Assembly (NCBI GenBank): GCA_900544825.1 | Contig: UQWP01000030.1 | Coordinates: forward strand, 1 to 40,294 | Origin: an uncultured Prevotella sp. | GTDB taxonomy: Bacteria; Bacteroidota; Bacteroidia; Bacteroidales; Bacteroidaceae | Length of the DNA: 40,294 bases | Direction: 5' to 3' | In this document: positions 30,611 to 38,928 of the stretch, one piece after another | Position numbering within the stretch: the first letter of the stretch is position 1 | How the letters are laid out: every line of letters begins with the position of its first letter | Notes under the pieces: generated by a model | The model's database searches: none | What the model was told of the DNA's origin: nothing | The model's input: only the letters and a program-made list of their open reading frames with translations | Made by a program: the position numbers and the translations under genes

Positions 30611-33600
30611 TTAGAATGTTACACTAAGACCGAATGAGAATGTCTTTGACAATGGATATGCCTTACCAATCTCATGGCCATAACCTGCTCCAATCAGCTC
30701 TGGATCACCAGCCTCTGTGAAGTTAGTGATGGTAAAGAGGTTCTCGCCAGATACGAAGAAGCGAAGATTCTCAATATAAGCCTTGCTTGTGATTGACTTT
30801 GGCAAGGTATAACCGATGGTGAGGTTCTTCAAACGGCCATAAGCTGCATTCTGCAGATAGCGGGTCTGAGTCTGGATGTTGCGGCCACCACCCCAGTCTG
30901 CACGTGGGTAGTATGCACCCTTGTTGTCCTCACGCCAGTAATCCTCGTGGAACTTGAAACCGGTAGCCTGCCACTTACCCTGACCGATAGCACCCCAGAA
31001 TACGGCACCACCTGCAGCGTAGTCACGCTTGAGGGTTCCCTGGAAGAATACCTTGATATCAAAGCCCTTCCAAGCTGCATCGAGGTTCAAGCCGAAGTTG
31101 TAGCGAGGAGTGGAGTTACCGATGATGCGTCGGTCACCTGGCTTATCAGCTGTGCCCTGACCGCCATCAATCTTACCACTACCATCGAGGTCGGCATACA
31201 TGATATCACCTGCTGTCCAGCCGCTTCCCAATGCGCTCTGGTCAACCTTTGCGAGGTGAGCATCCATCTCTTCCTGGCTCTGAGCGATACCGATTGTGGT
31301 ATAACCCCAGATGTCTCCGAGCTTAGCACCAGCATAGTATGAGCCGAGGTTCTTGGATGGGTTAGGATACTTATCGATGACCACCTGGTTATCACTCAAT
31401 ACGAGAGATGCGCCATAGCTTACCTCACCGATTACGTCACGCCAGCCAATCTGGAGATCCCAACCCTTAGATGTCATATCAAGGTTGTTCACCTTCGGAG
31501 GATTGGCACCGAGGATAACAGGCAACTCCGGAGCAGGACCTACCATGTCGAATGTCTTGCGCTGATAGTAGCCGAACGATCCGGTGAGGCGGTTATTGAA
31601 AGCACCCCAGTCGAGACCGATTTCCCATGTACGGCTCTTCTCCCATGTAAGAGTAGAAGATACGAGACCTGGCTGTGAAGCGGTATTTGGCTTAGCGCCA
31701 TTAATCAACCAGTTGCCACCCTGAGAAGAGAAGCCGATGGTTGGATAGAAAGGATACCAGTTATCAGTATTCTGGTTACCCAACTGACCCCAAGAAGCTC
31801 GGAGCTTCAATGTGTTTACGTAATCAGTCAATGGCTCCCAGAACTTCTCACGGGCAATGTTCCAACCTGCAGAGAATGATGGGAAGAAGTTCCAGCGGTT
31901 CTCGCGGAGGAAACGGGATGAACCATCATAACGGAGGTTAGCCTCGAAGAGGTAACGGCCAGCATAGTCGTAGTTGATACGGCCGAAGAAACCGGCTGTA
32001 GTCCATGAGTTATAGGCACCACCTACACTTGGCTTGGTGGTTGTTGTATCGAGAGTAGGAAGACCAGACATGATGCCGTTCTGCTGTGCCTTCATATTGC
32101 GCTGGCGGAACCACTCACTCTGGAAACCACCCATCACCTTCATATTGTGATCGCCAAATGAATGGCTGTACTCAGCAAAGAGGTTAGGGTTGAAATAGTT
32201 TGACTTGAATGAATACTCATACACGCTTGATGTTGCGTTGGTATCTACATAAGGATTGTTGTCGCAGTCGTAGGCGTATGTGGTCTGCCAGTCACGGTGG
32301 TTGAACTGTGTAACAATACGGTAGTTCAACTCTGCATTCAGAGTCAGGCCCTTTACTGGTGTTGCAACAAACGAAAGCTGCTGTGCGAGACGGTCCGTTT
32401 GGTTCTTGGCACGACCACCATCCTTAAGACGTCCGATATAAGACTCTGGTACCCAATTACCATTAGGATCGGTAGTTGGTATAATAGGCCAATAACGGCA
32501 CATATTGTGGAAGAACACATCTGTACCATTGATCAAATCACCTGGAGAATTGAAGTCATTACGTGAGAAACGGGTATTGTATGTCATGCGCAACCAGTTG
32601 GTTATCTGAGCGTTGATCTTACCTGTCATGGTATAGCGCTGCATGCTATCATCGCCATGACGGAGAAGACCGCCACGGTTGAGATAGTTACCAGAAACAT
32701 AATACTGCAAACGATCATCACCACCATTGATACTCAAGGTGTGCTCCTGAGAGAAGCTGGTACCAAACTGCTCCTTGAGCCAGTCAGTATTACCAAGCGG
32801 CAAGAGTGGCGTATTATCCCAAACCTCCCAACGGTTGTTGCTGTTCTTGAACATCTTCTGCATGGTAGGATCGCTCTGAGCCTTCTTAATCTGCTCGAGT
32901 TTTTCATCTGTAAACCAAACACCTGCACCGCTACCAACAGATGCATCGTTCATGTACTTAGCCCATGTGTAAGAGTCCATCATCTCCGGCATATTGAGAG
33001 GAGAATCAAAACGGAATGAGTTGTTGTAGTTAATAGAAGTCTTACCCTTCTTACCACTCTTGGTAGTAATAAGGATTACACCACCAGCAGCACGTGAACC
33101 GTAGATGGAAGAAGCAGAAGCATCCTTCAATACAGAAATGTTCTCGATGTCCTGTGGGTTGAGTGCGTTCATATCACCCTCCATGCCGTCGATGAGCACG
33201 AGTGGAGATACAGAAGAACCGGCACCGATAGTACCTGTACCACGGATATTAAAAGACTTGGTTGAATTAAGAGTACCACCGCTCTCTGGTGTAGAGAAGT
33301 TCATACCGGCTACTGCACCCTGAAGAGCGTCAACTACTGAGTTGACAGGACGAGCGCCGAGAGTCTTGGAATCAATGGTAGAAACGGCACCTGTGAGGTT
33401 TACCTTCTTCTGAGTACCGAAACCGACAACTACGACCTCGTTCAGAGTCTTGCTGTCTTCCTGCATGGTTATATTCATGGCACCACCCTTCCATACCTTC
33501 TCCACTGGCTCGAAACCAATGTAGCTGATACAGATTGTTGCACCATGCTGCACGTCTGAAAGCACAAAGTTACCATCAATGTCTGTGATGGTTCCACCCT

Positions 33601-33787
33601 GCTTTCCCTTAACTGTAACTGTAGCACCAATTACTGGCTCACCTGTTGGGTCAATAATGGTACCAGTGCATTGTCCGTTCTTGGACTGATTAGTTTCCTG
33701 GATACGAGTCACCCCCCCATATGCGTGAGTAGGAGTCATACCAAGAGCCATAATCATAGTACTTACTGTGAATAGTTGTCTAATCAT
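30611..33787 (-). CDS. SusC/RagA-family TonB-linked outer-membrane transporter
   Basis: A TonB-dependent importer that works with SusD. I start at 33787 (MIRQLFTVSTMIMALGMTPTHAYG), which gives a normal signal peptide; the longer frame to 33820 adds 11 residues that do not look like a signal. The order of domains is: a carboxypeptidase-regulatory-like domain (GTIIDPTGEPVIGATVTVKG...DIDGNFVLSDV), the plug with TonB-contact region (LNEVVVVGFGTQKKVNLTGA) and NIRGTGTIGAGSSVSPLVLIDG, SVLKDASASSIYGSRAAGGVI, then the beta barrel ending in FSFGLSVTF with terminal Phe. The length (1,058) is typical. The leader of about 110 nt contains three tandem repeats. Confidence 0.95.
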   Translation of the reverse strand: MIRQLFTVSTMIMALGMTPTHAYGGVTRIQETNQSKNGQCTGTIIDPTGEPVIGATVTVKGKQGGTITDIDGNFVLSDVQHGATICISYIGFEPVEKVWKGGAMNITMQEDSKTLNEVVVVGFGTQKKVNLTGAVSTIDSKTLGARPVNSVVDALQGAVAGMNFSTPESGGTLNSTKSFNIRGTGTIGAGSSVSPLVLIDGMEGDMNALNPQDIENISVLKDASASSIYGSRAAGGVILITTKSGKKGKTSINYNNSFRFDSPLNMPEMMDSYTWAKYMNDASVGSGAGVWFTDEKLEQIKKAQSDPTMQKMFKNSNNRWEVWDNTPLLPLGNTDWLKEQFGTSFSQEHTLSINGGDDRLQYYVSGNYLNRGGLLRHGDDSMQRYTMTGKINAQITNWLRMTYNTRFSRNDFNSPGDLINGTDVFFHNMCRYWPIIPTTDPNGNWVPESYIGRLKDGGRAKNQTDRLAQQLSFVATPVKGLTLNAELNYRIVTQFNHRDWQTTYAYDCDNNPYVDTNATSSVYEYSFKSNYFNPNLFAEYSHSFGDHNMKVMGGFQSEWFRQRNMKAQQNGIMSGLPTLDTTTTKPSVGGAYNSWTTAGFFGRINYDYAGRYLFEANLRYDGSSRFLRENRWNFFPSFSAGWNIAREKFWEPLTDYVNTLKLRASWGQLGNQNTDNWYPFYPTIGFSSQGGNWLINGAKPNTASQPGLVSSTLTWEKSRTWEIGLDWGAFNNRLTGSFGYYQRKTFDMVGPAPELPVILGANPPKVNNLDMTSKGWDLQIGWRDVIGEVSYGASLVLSDNQVVIDKYPNPSKNLGSYYAGAKLGDIWGYTTIGIAQSQEEMDAHLAKVDQSALGSGWTAGDIMYADLDGSGKIDGGQGTADKPGDRRIIGNSTPRYNFGLNLDAAWKGFDIKVFFQGTLKRDYAAGGAVFWGAIGQGKWQATGFKFHEDYWREDNKGAYYPRADWGGGRNIQTQTRYLQNAAYGRLKNLTIGYTLPKSITSKAYIENLRFFVSGENLFTITNFTEAGDPELIGAGYGHEIGKAYPLSKTFSFGLSVTF

Positions 33788-33803
33788 AAGATATAGTTTA
33801 AAA

Positions 33804-33901
33804 AATGTTATTTGGTCCAATCATTTAATTCAGCCGATGTTATTCGACCTATTTATTTAATTTAGCCAATGTTATTTAATCCTTATTAATTTAAGTTAGC
33901 C
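33804..33901 (-). repeat. Three tandem repeats of 32-34 bp in the susC leader
   Basis: On the minus strand three units start with GGCTAA or GGCTGA and end with AATAACAT(T/C). They occupy 33868-33901 (34 bp), 33836-33867 (32 bp) and 33804-33835 (32 bp). They fill nearly the whole untranslated leader between the promoter and the start codon. Confidence 0.85.
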
Positions 33902-33905
33902 GCTG

Positions 33906-33913
33906 CAAAGATA
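33906..33913 (-). promoter_or_regulatory. -7 element of the susC-susD unit
   Basis: The minus strand reads TATCTTTG, a full match to TAnnTTTG, 118 bases before the chosen susC start. The expected -33 position lacks TTTG, as is common where an activator (ECF sigma/anti-sigma or other) is needed, though that is not shown here. Confidence 0.65.
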
Positions 33914-33999
33914 TATTAAATTTTAATACGAACCGGTTTTTAATGAAACAAAATTCATTATTTTAAGACTTTTTAAGCAAAAAGTAAAAAAAACATTCC

Positions 34000-34038
34000 A
34001 AAAAAGGCTCACAAGAGAGATTCTTGCGAGCCTTTTTT
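34000..34038 (-). terminator. Terminator of the pepC-cyuA unit; copy 3 of the recurring hairpin
   Basis: The minus strand reads AAAAAAGGCTCGCAAG and then GTGAGCCTTTTTT around a short loop. The sequence core GGCTCGCAAGAA is the same as in the hairpins near 26240 and 28466. One A-C mismatch interrupts the stem. It is 64 bases after the cyuA stop. Confidence 0.85.
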
Positions 34039-34101
34039 ATCTTCCAGTCATAAACAATGTAAAATCTACACTTCTATTTATTTATGCGTCAAGACACCTA
34101 A

Positions 34102-35385
34102 TTATTTATGTGTCATGATATCAAGCACCATATCATCGGTGGTCTTCATCGCATCGGCACCGATAGAGGTGAGGTTGTGGATACACTTATCCACATCATC
34201 ATCCACGATACCCTCGGCAGAAGTCACACACTTACCCTCCATGGAAAGGAGTGCAGAAAGCAAGGCGGTGCTCACACCAGAAGAAATCTTCAGGGCGCAG
34301 CTTGGCTTGGCACCATCGCAGATCATACCGGTAAGGTTTGCCACCATGTTCTTGACAGAGTTGCAGATATGGGTAAAATCACCACCCATCAGATAGGTGA
34401 TACCGCAACTGCTACCCGTGCTGGCTACCACGCAACCGCAGAGAGCAGAGAGTTTACCCAGGCTCTGCTTGATATAGATAGCCGTTAAGTGACTGAGCAT
34501 CAGGGCACGAATCAGTTCCTCCTCTGTATTCTCGTTTTCCAAGGCATAAACCACCACTGGATTGGTAGCACAGATACCCTGGTTACCACTGCCACTGTTG
34601 CTCATCACCGGAATCATGGCTCCACCCATTCGGGCATCACAGGCAGAAGCGGTGCGGGAAAGGATATGAGAGAAGATGTTGTTGCCGAAGATACCACGGC
34701 TCAAAGGACGATCCATCGTCTTACCCAGACAGTGGCCATAGTTGCCCTTGATAGATTCCTCGGCAGCCTTCATATTATATTCCTTGGTCTTGAGGATGAA
34801 GCGAATCTCATCGAGCGGAGCGGTGGTTGCGAATTCGTAAACCAAGCGGAGATTCAACTGGATATCGTCATTCTCCACATCAGCCGCAGCTCCACCACGC
34901 TTGTCTAAAACCACCTCACCATTGCGCTCAACATACACAAAGTTGGTATGAGAACCGGCAATGATAGCTGTAGCTCTGCCGTTGCCGGCATAGCAAATTA
35001 CCTCGATATAGAGCTTATCCACATCGCCCTGCTTCAGCTTGATGTTGATGTCAGCATTATGGATATACTGCTTGCCCAGCTCCAGAGTATCAGGTGTAAG
35101 ATCCTTGAGAACCTCGAGTTCATACTCAGGCTTTCCGATGAGGGCACCGAGCGAAACTGCGATAGGCAGACCGATCATACCAGTTCCCGGAATACCCACA
35201 CCCATCGCATTCTTGAGCATATTAGGACTCAAGCGTACCTCGATGCGCTCCGGACGCTTACCCAGAGTGGTAGCAGCCTTAGCTGTACAGAGTGCCACAG
35301 CCATCGGTTCGGTACAGCCGATGGCAGGCACAACTTCCTTGTTGACGAGCGCAATGATGCGCTCCCGCTTATTTTTCTCTAACAT
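34102..35385 (-). CDS. cyuA: L-cysteine desulfidase / L-serine dehydratase-alpha-like protein (CyuA/YhaM, UPF0597 family)
   Basis: 427 residues, the family length (about 430). Known members (E. coli CyuA, Methanocaldococcus CdsB) break L-cysteine to pyruvate, ammonia and sulfide with an oxygen-sensitive 4Fe-4S cluster. The N-terminus has VPAIGCTEPMAVAL (Cys24), the hallmark of the family. Other marks are SPNMLKNAMGVGIPGTGMIG, PVMSNSGSGNQGICATNP, CGCVVASTGSSCGITYLMGG and GMICDGAKPSCALK, which supply the further conserved cysteines for the cluster. It starts 14 bases after the stop of the aminopeptidase gene, so the two are one transcript. Substrate could be cysteine or serine; I favour cysteine from family knowledge. 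Confidence 0.85.
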   Translation of the reverse strand: MLEKNKRERIIALVNKEVVPAIGCTEPMAVALCTAKAATTLGKRPERIEVRLSPNMLKNAMGVGIPGTGMIGLPIAVSLGALIGKPEYELEVLKDLTPDTLELGKQYIHNADINIKLKQGDVDKLYIEVICYAGNGRATAIIAGSHTNFVYVERNGEVVLDKRGGAAADVENDDIQLNLRLVYEFATTAPLDEIRFILKTKEYNMKAAEESIKGNYGHCLGKTMDRPLSRGIFGNNIFSHILSRTASACDARMGGAMIPVMSNSGSGNQGICATNPVVVYALENENTEEELIRALMLSHLTAIYIKQSLGKLSALCGCVVASTGSSCGITYLMGGDFTHICNSVKNMVANLTGMICDGAKPSCALKISSGVSTALLSALLSMEGKCVTSAEGIVDDDVDKCIHNLTSIGADAMKTTDDMVLDIMTHK

Positions 35386-35399
35386 AATAAGAATAGGTA

Positions 35400-36806
35400 T
35401 TAATCCTCCAACTGGAACAAAGGATCGTCAGGAGTCAACATAGTTGGCTTCTGGTCGAATTCCTTCAGAAGCTGCTCAGAAGCATACTTCTTGTTTACTA
35501 CCAGGCGGAACATGTACTCGTTGAACCAATCGTTGGTCATGATGAAGCATCCACCAAAACCATTGTCAGCACCCCAGCTGTTCTCCACCTTCCACTTCAC
35601 AGGCTTTCCGGCAGCATCGAGATCAACCGCAGTCAAAGTCATGGCATGGGTAGAACCGCTCTCGAAAGTAGCGATGCGGTCTGCCTTGTTCAGTGGGAAT
35701 GAAGTGTTGAAGAGGCTGCCATAGTCGAAGTTGTCGAGTGCCAGATAGCCACGCTTTCTGTCGAGCTGCTTGCCCACATCGTAGCTGGAATACATCTTAT
35801 GACCATCCTTCAGGGAAGCGATGGCGAGCTGCGCAATCTCCTCCATAGGCAGGTTCAGGTACTTCCAGTTATGACCATCGTAGGTGTGGCGGTCGTACTC
35901 TACTTCGTATGTCTTGTGATAAGGACGGCGTGGGTCGTTCATCACCATCAAGAAGGTACCGTTGAGGTCCTTGCCAACAGTCTCCTCATAGAAACTCTTA
36001 GGAGTATATTTCTTAGCCTCGCCAACCTGCTTGCCATCCTTGTTGCGGAATGCATAGGTAAACTCCTTCACCGGCTCACCCAGAGTAAGGCTGAGCATGT
36101 GATAAACCTGAGCCAGCATCTCGGTCTTACGAGCCTGGATAGCAGCAGGTTTCTTGCCCTGGGCTACCATCTTGCGGAGTTCGAGACCATACTCGCGGAG
36201 CTTGCTGCTGATGAGACGGCTCATCTTGGAAGTATTGTTGCTGGAATAAGTCTCTGGCTGAGCGCTCATTGGTACGAGACCGTACTTGCTAGCCAGGTCG
36301 GCAACACCGCAGAAAGTACCACCGTCATTGAGTGGATTCTTGAAGAAGAACTGCACCTGAGGATCCTCCAGGCTCTTCTTGCCGAGGTCGATGACACCCT
36401 GGAGCATCAGGTTAGCCTTCTCCAGCTGGTCGTAGAAGAAGAGATAGTCCTGAGAGAACTCTACTACTCTACCCTGCTTGTCGTTGACAGCAAAGTTGGA
36501 ACGGAGTACATTGAAGCCGCTGAACATCCAGCAGCGGCCGGAACTCTTCTGGTTATGGATGCTCTGAGAAGGAGTCTCGATGCTGAAATGAGTATCTACC
36601 GGAGCCTCATTGGCATGATTCTTCACGAGATCATCGATGTTGTTGCCAGCGATAGCGTTAAACAAAGCCTTGTTGGTCACACCGCCAGTCTGGCTTTTCT
36701 CCATCTGCTGGAGCATAGTCTGATTGATGCCGCCATTCTTGGTCTGCGCCATCATCGAGAGGGAAGCCATCATCAAGGCTCCCACAAAGAATAGGTTCTT
36801 TTTCAT
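35400..36806 (-). CDS. pepC: Exported aminopeptidase C (bleomycin-hydrolase type, peptidase C1B)
   Basis: A papain-fold cysteine aminopeptidase. Catalytic residues are visible: Gln86 and Cys92 in HNQKSSGRCWMFSG, His387 in GSTHAMTLT and Asn409 in VENSWG. The usual family members are cytoplasmic, but this protein has a clear Sec signal peptide (MKKNLFFVGALMMASLSMMAQ), so it acts in the periplasm or on the surface. Exported PepC proteins are common in Bacteroidales as I recall. The 468-residue length fits. It is the first gene of a unit with the cysteine-desulfidase-like gene, which suggests use of small peptides and their cysteine as nutrients; that is inference. Confidence 0.93.
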   Translation of the reverse strand: MKKNLFFVGALMMASLSMMAQTKNGGINQTMLQQMEKSQTGGVTNKALFNAIAGNNIDDLVKNHANEAPVDTHFSIETPSQSIHNQKSSGRCWMFSGFNVLRSNFAVNDKQGRVVEFSQDYLFFYDQLEKANLMLQGVIDLGKKSLEDPQVQFFFKNPLNDGGTFCGVADLASKYGLVPMSAQPETYSSNNTSKMSRLISSKLREYGLELRKMVAQGKKPAAIQARKTEMLAQVYHMLSLTLGEPVKEFTYAFRNKDGKQVGEAKKYTPKSFYEETVGKDLNGTFLMVMNDPRRPYHKTYEVEYDRHTYDGHNWKYLNLPMEEIAQLAIASLKDGHKMYSSYDVGKQLDRKRGYLALDNFDYGSLFNTSFPLNKADRIATFESGSTHAMTLTAVDLDAAGKPVKWKVENSWGADNGFGGCFIMTNDWFNEYMFRLVVNKKYASEQLLKEFDQKPTMLTPDDPLFQLED

Positions 36807-36905
36807 TTATTTAATCTTTATGTTTAGTTACTTATTTACCGGAAAAGTGCAACCGGGGAAAACGAAAGGTTCCCCTCCTTTTGCAGATTCCTTCCTATTT
36901 TTTTG

Positions 36906-36937
36906 CAAAAATACAAAGAATTATCGAAAAAAGCGAA
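36906..36937 (-). promoter_or_regulatory. Promoter of the pepC-cyuA unit
   Basis: The minus strand has TTCG (36934-36937), 20 bases, then TATTTTTG (36906-36913): a full -7 match and 3 of 4 at -33. The leader is about 95 nt. Confidence 0.68.
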
Positions 36938-36976
36938 ATTCTCCTCATAAAAATGTTATTTTATGAAAAAAAGCAT

Positions 36977-36984
36977 TACCTTTG
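36977..36984 (+). promoter_or_regulatory. -7 element of dxs
   Basis: TACCTTTG, a full match to TAnnTTTG, 21 bases before the dxs ATG, so the leader is very short. No clear -33 TTTG is seen. Confidence 0.65.
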
Positions 36985-37005
36985 CACTTATAAAATTATT
37001 AAATT

Positions 37006-38901
37006 ATGGACAAAAGTAAGTTTAGTCTGTTAAGCAATATCAAATATCCTAATGATTTGCGCAAACTGAGCATTAATCAGTTGCCAGAGGTATGCAAAGA
37101 ATTGAGAGAAGACATCATCGACGAAGTGGCTGTAAACCCTGGCCATTTTGCTTCCTCTCTGGGTGTTGTGGAAATCACCGTAGCTTTACACTACGTGTAC
37201 AATACTCCTGAAGACCGCATCGTCTGGGATGTAGGCCATCAGGCATACGGACATAAGATTCTGACAGGAAGACGTGAGGCATTCTGCACCAACAGAAAGC
37301 TCCATGGCATCCGTCCATTCCCAACACCGCTTGAAAGTGAATACGACACCTTCACCTGCGGACATGCCAGCAACTCTATCTCGGCAGCTCTGGGTATGGC
37401 GGTGGCAGCACGCGAAACAGGCAACAAAGACCGCCACGTAGTAGCCGTTATCGGCGATGGTGCGATGAGCGGTGGTTTAGCTTTCGAAGGACTCAACAAT
37501 GTATCTAGTACTCCAAACGATATGCTCATCATCCTCAACGATAATGATATGAGCATCGACCGTGCCGTGGGTGGTATGGAGAAGTATCTCCTCCAGCTCG
37601 ACACCAACGAGACCTACAACAAGATTCGCTTCAAGACTTCGCAGTGGCTCCACTCCAAGGGTATTCTCAATGATAACCGCAAGAACAGCATCATCCGGCT
37701 GAACAATGCCTTTAAGTCGGTATTAAGTCATCAGCAGAATATCTTCGAGGGAATGAACATCCGATACTTCGGACCATTTGACGGTCATGATGTAAAGGAA
37801 GTGGTAAGAATCCTGAAGCAGCTCAGAAGCATGAAAGGCCCTAAGCTGCTCCACCTGCATACCACCAAGGGCAAGGGATACGAACCAGCCGAGAAGTGTG
37901 CTACCATCTGGCATGCACCAGGCAAGTTTGACCCGGAAACCGGCGAGAGAATCATTGCCGACAACAGCAACAAGCCTCCTAAGTTTCAGGATGTCTTCGG
38001 AAAGACCCTGCTGGAACTTGCCGAGCAGAATCCTAAGATCGTAGGCGTGACACCAGCCATGCCTACCGGATGCTCTATGAACATCATGATGAAGGCGATG
38101 CCAAACCGCACCTTCGACGTAGGTATCGCCGAGGGACATGCAGTCACCTTCTCGGGGGGTATGGCAAAGGATGGACTGATTCCTTTCTGCAACATCTACA
38201 GTTCGTTTGCACAGCGTGCCTACGACAATATCATCCACGACATGGCACTCCTCAACCTGCCTGTAGTGCTCTGCCTCGACCGTGCCGGACTGGTAGGAGA
38301 AGATGGTCCTACCCATCATGGTGCCTTCGACCTGGCAGCCCTGCGCCCTATCCCGCATCTCACCATCGCTTCGCCGATGAATGAGCACGAGCTGCGCAAC
38401 CTGATGTATTCTGCTCAGTTGCCAGACCACGGAAGCTACGTGATCCGTTATCCTCGTGGCTGCGGTGTGCTTGTAGATTGGCGCAACAAGATGGAGGAAA
38501 TCAAGACCGGTACCGGCAGAAAGCTGAAAGACGGAGAAGATGTAGCCGTGCTCACCATCGGTCCTATCGGAAACGATGCCATCCAGGCAATCGAAGAGGT
38601 AGAGAAGGAAACGAAGATGAGCGTTGCGCACTACGATATGCGATTCGTGAAGCCGCTGGATGAAAACATCCTCACCGAGGTGGGCAAGAAGTTCAAGCGC
38701 ATCGTGACCATAGAAGATGGTGCAAGAATGGGCGGAATGGGATCTGCCGTACTCGAATGGATGAGCGACCACGGCTATCAGCCACAGATAACCCGCCTGG
38801 GATTGCCAGACGAATTTGTGGAGCATGGCACCGTAGAACAGCTGCGCGAGATTGTACATCTCGACCACGAGAGCATCAAGAATGCCATTATCGGAAAATA
38901 G
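37006..38901 (+). CDS. dxs: 1-Deoxy-D-xylulose-5-phosphate synthase
   Basis: First enzyme of the MEP isoprenoid pathway: condenses pyruvate and glyceraldehyde 3-phosphate with thiamine diphosphate; cytoplasmic. The 631-residue length fits. His48 (NPGHFASSLG) and the VWDVGHQAYGHKILTGR stretch near 73-89 shape the active site. The TPP/Mg motif runs from GDGAMSGGLAFEGLNN (150-165) to NDNDMSI (178-184). The transketolase-like second domain begins near 325, with VGIAEGHAVTFSGGMA containing the catalytic Glu, and a C-terminal domain with RYPRG. trkA follows after 27 bases on the same strand, so they are probably co-transcribed, an order I recall from other Bacteroidales. Confidence 0.98.
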   Translation: MDKSKFSLLSNIKYPNDLRKLSINQLPEVCKELREDIIDEVAVNPGHFASSLGVVEITVALHYVYNTPEDRIVWDVGHQAYGHKILTGRREAFCTNRKLHGIRPFPTPLESEYDTFTCGHASNSISAALGMAVAARETGNKDRHVVAVIGDGAMSGGLAFEGLNNVSSTPNDMLIILNDNDMSIDRAVGGMEKYLLQLDTNETYNKIRFKTSQWLHSKGILNDNRKNSIIRLNNAFKSVLSHQQNIFEGMNIRYFGPFDGHDVKEVVRILKQLRSMKGPKLLHLHTTKGKGYEPAEKCATIWHAPGKFDPETGERIIADNSNKPPKFQDVFGKTLLELAEQNPKIVGVTPAMPTGCSMNIMMKAMPNRTFDVGIAEGHAVTFSGGMAKDGLIPFCNIYSSFAQRAYDNIIHDMALLNLPVVLCLDRAGLVGEDGPTHHGAFDLAALRPIPHLTIASPMNEHELRNLMYSAQLPDHGSYVIRYPRGCGVLVDWRNKMEEIKTGTGRKLKDGEDVAVLTIGPIGNDAIQAIEEVEKETKMSVAHYDMRFVKPLDENILTEVGKKFKRIVTIEDGARMGGMGSAVLEWMSDHGYQPQITRLGLPDEFVEHGTVEQLREIVHLDHESIKNAIIGK

Positions 38902-38928
38902 AGCATCGAAATTTAAATATTCATCAAT

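Noticed and set aside
30611..33820. 1,069-residue version of SusC
   Set aside because: The additional 11 residues (MDQITFFKLYL) precede a normal signal peptide starting at Met12 and are encoded within the end of the leader-repeat region.
35799..36794. 331-codon plus-strand frame opposite pepC
   Set aside because: Antisense of a gene with intact catalytic motifs; nothing recognisable in the translation.
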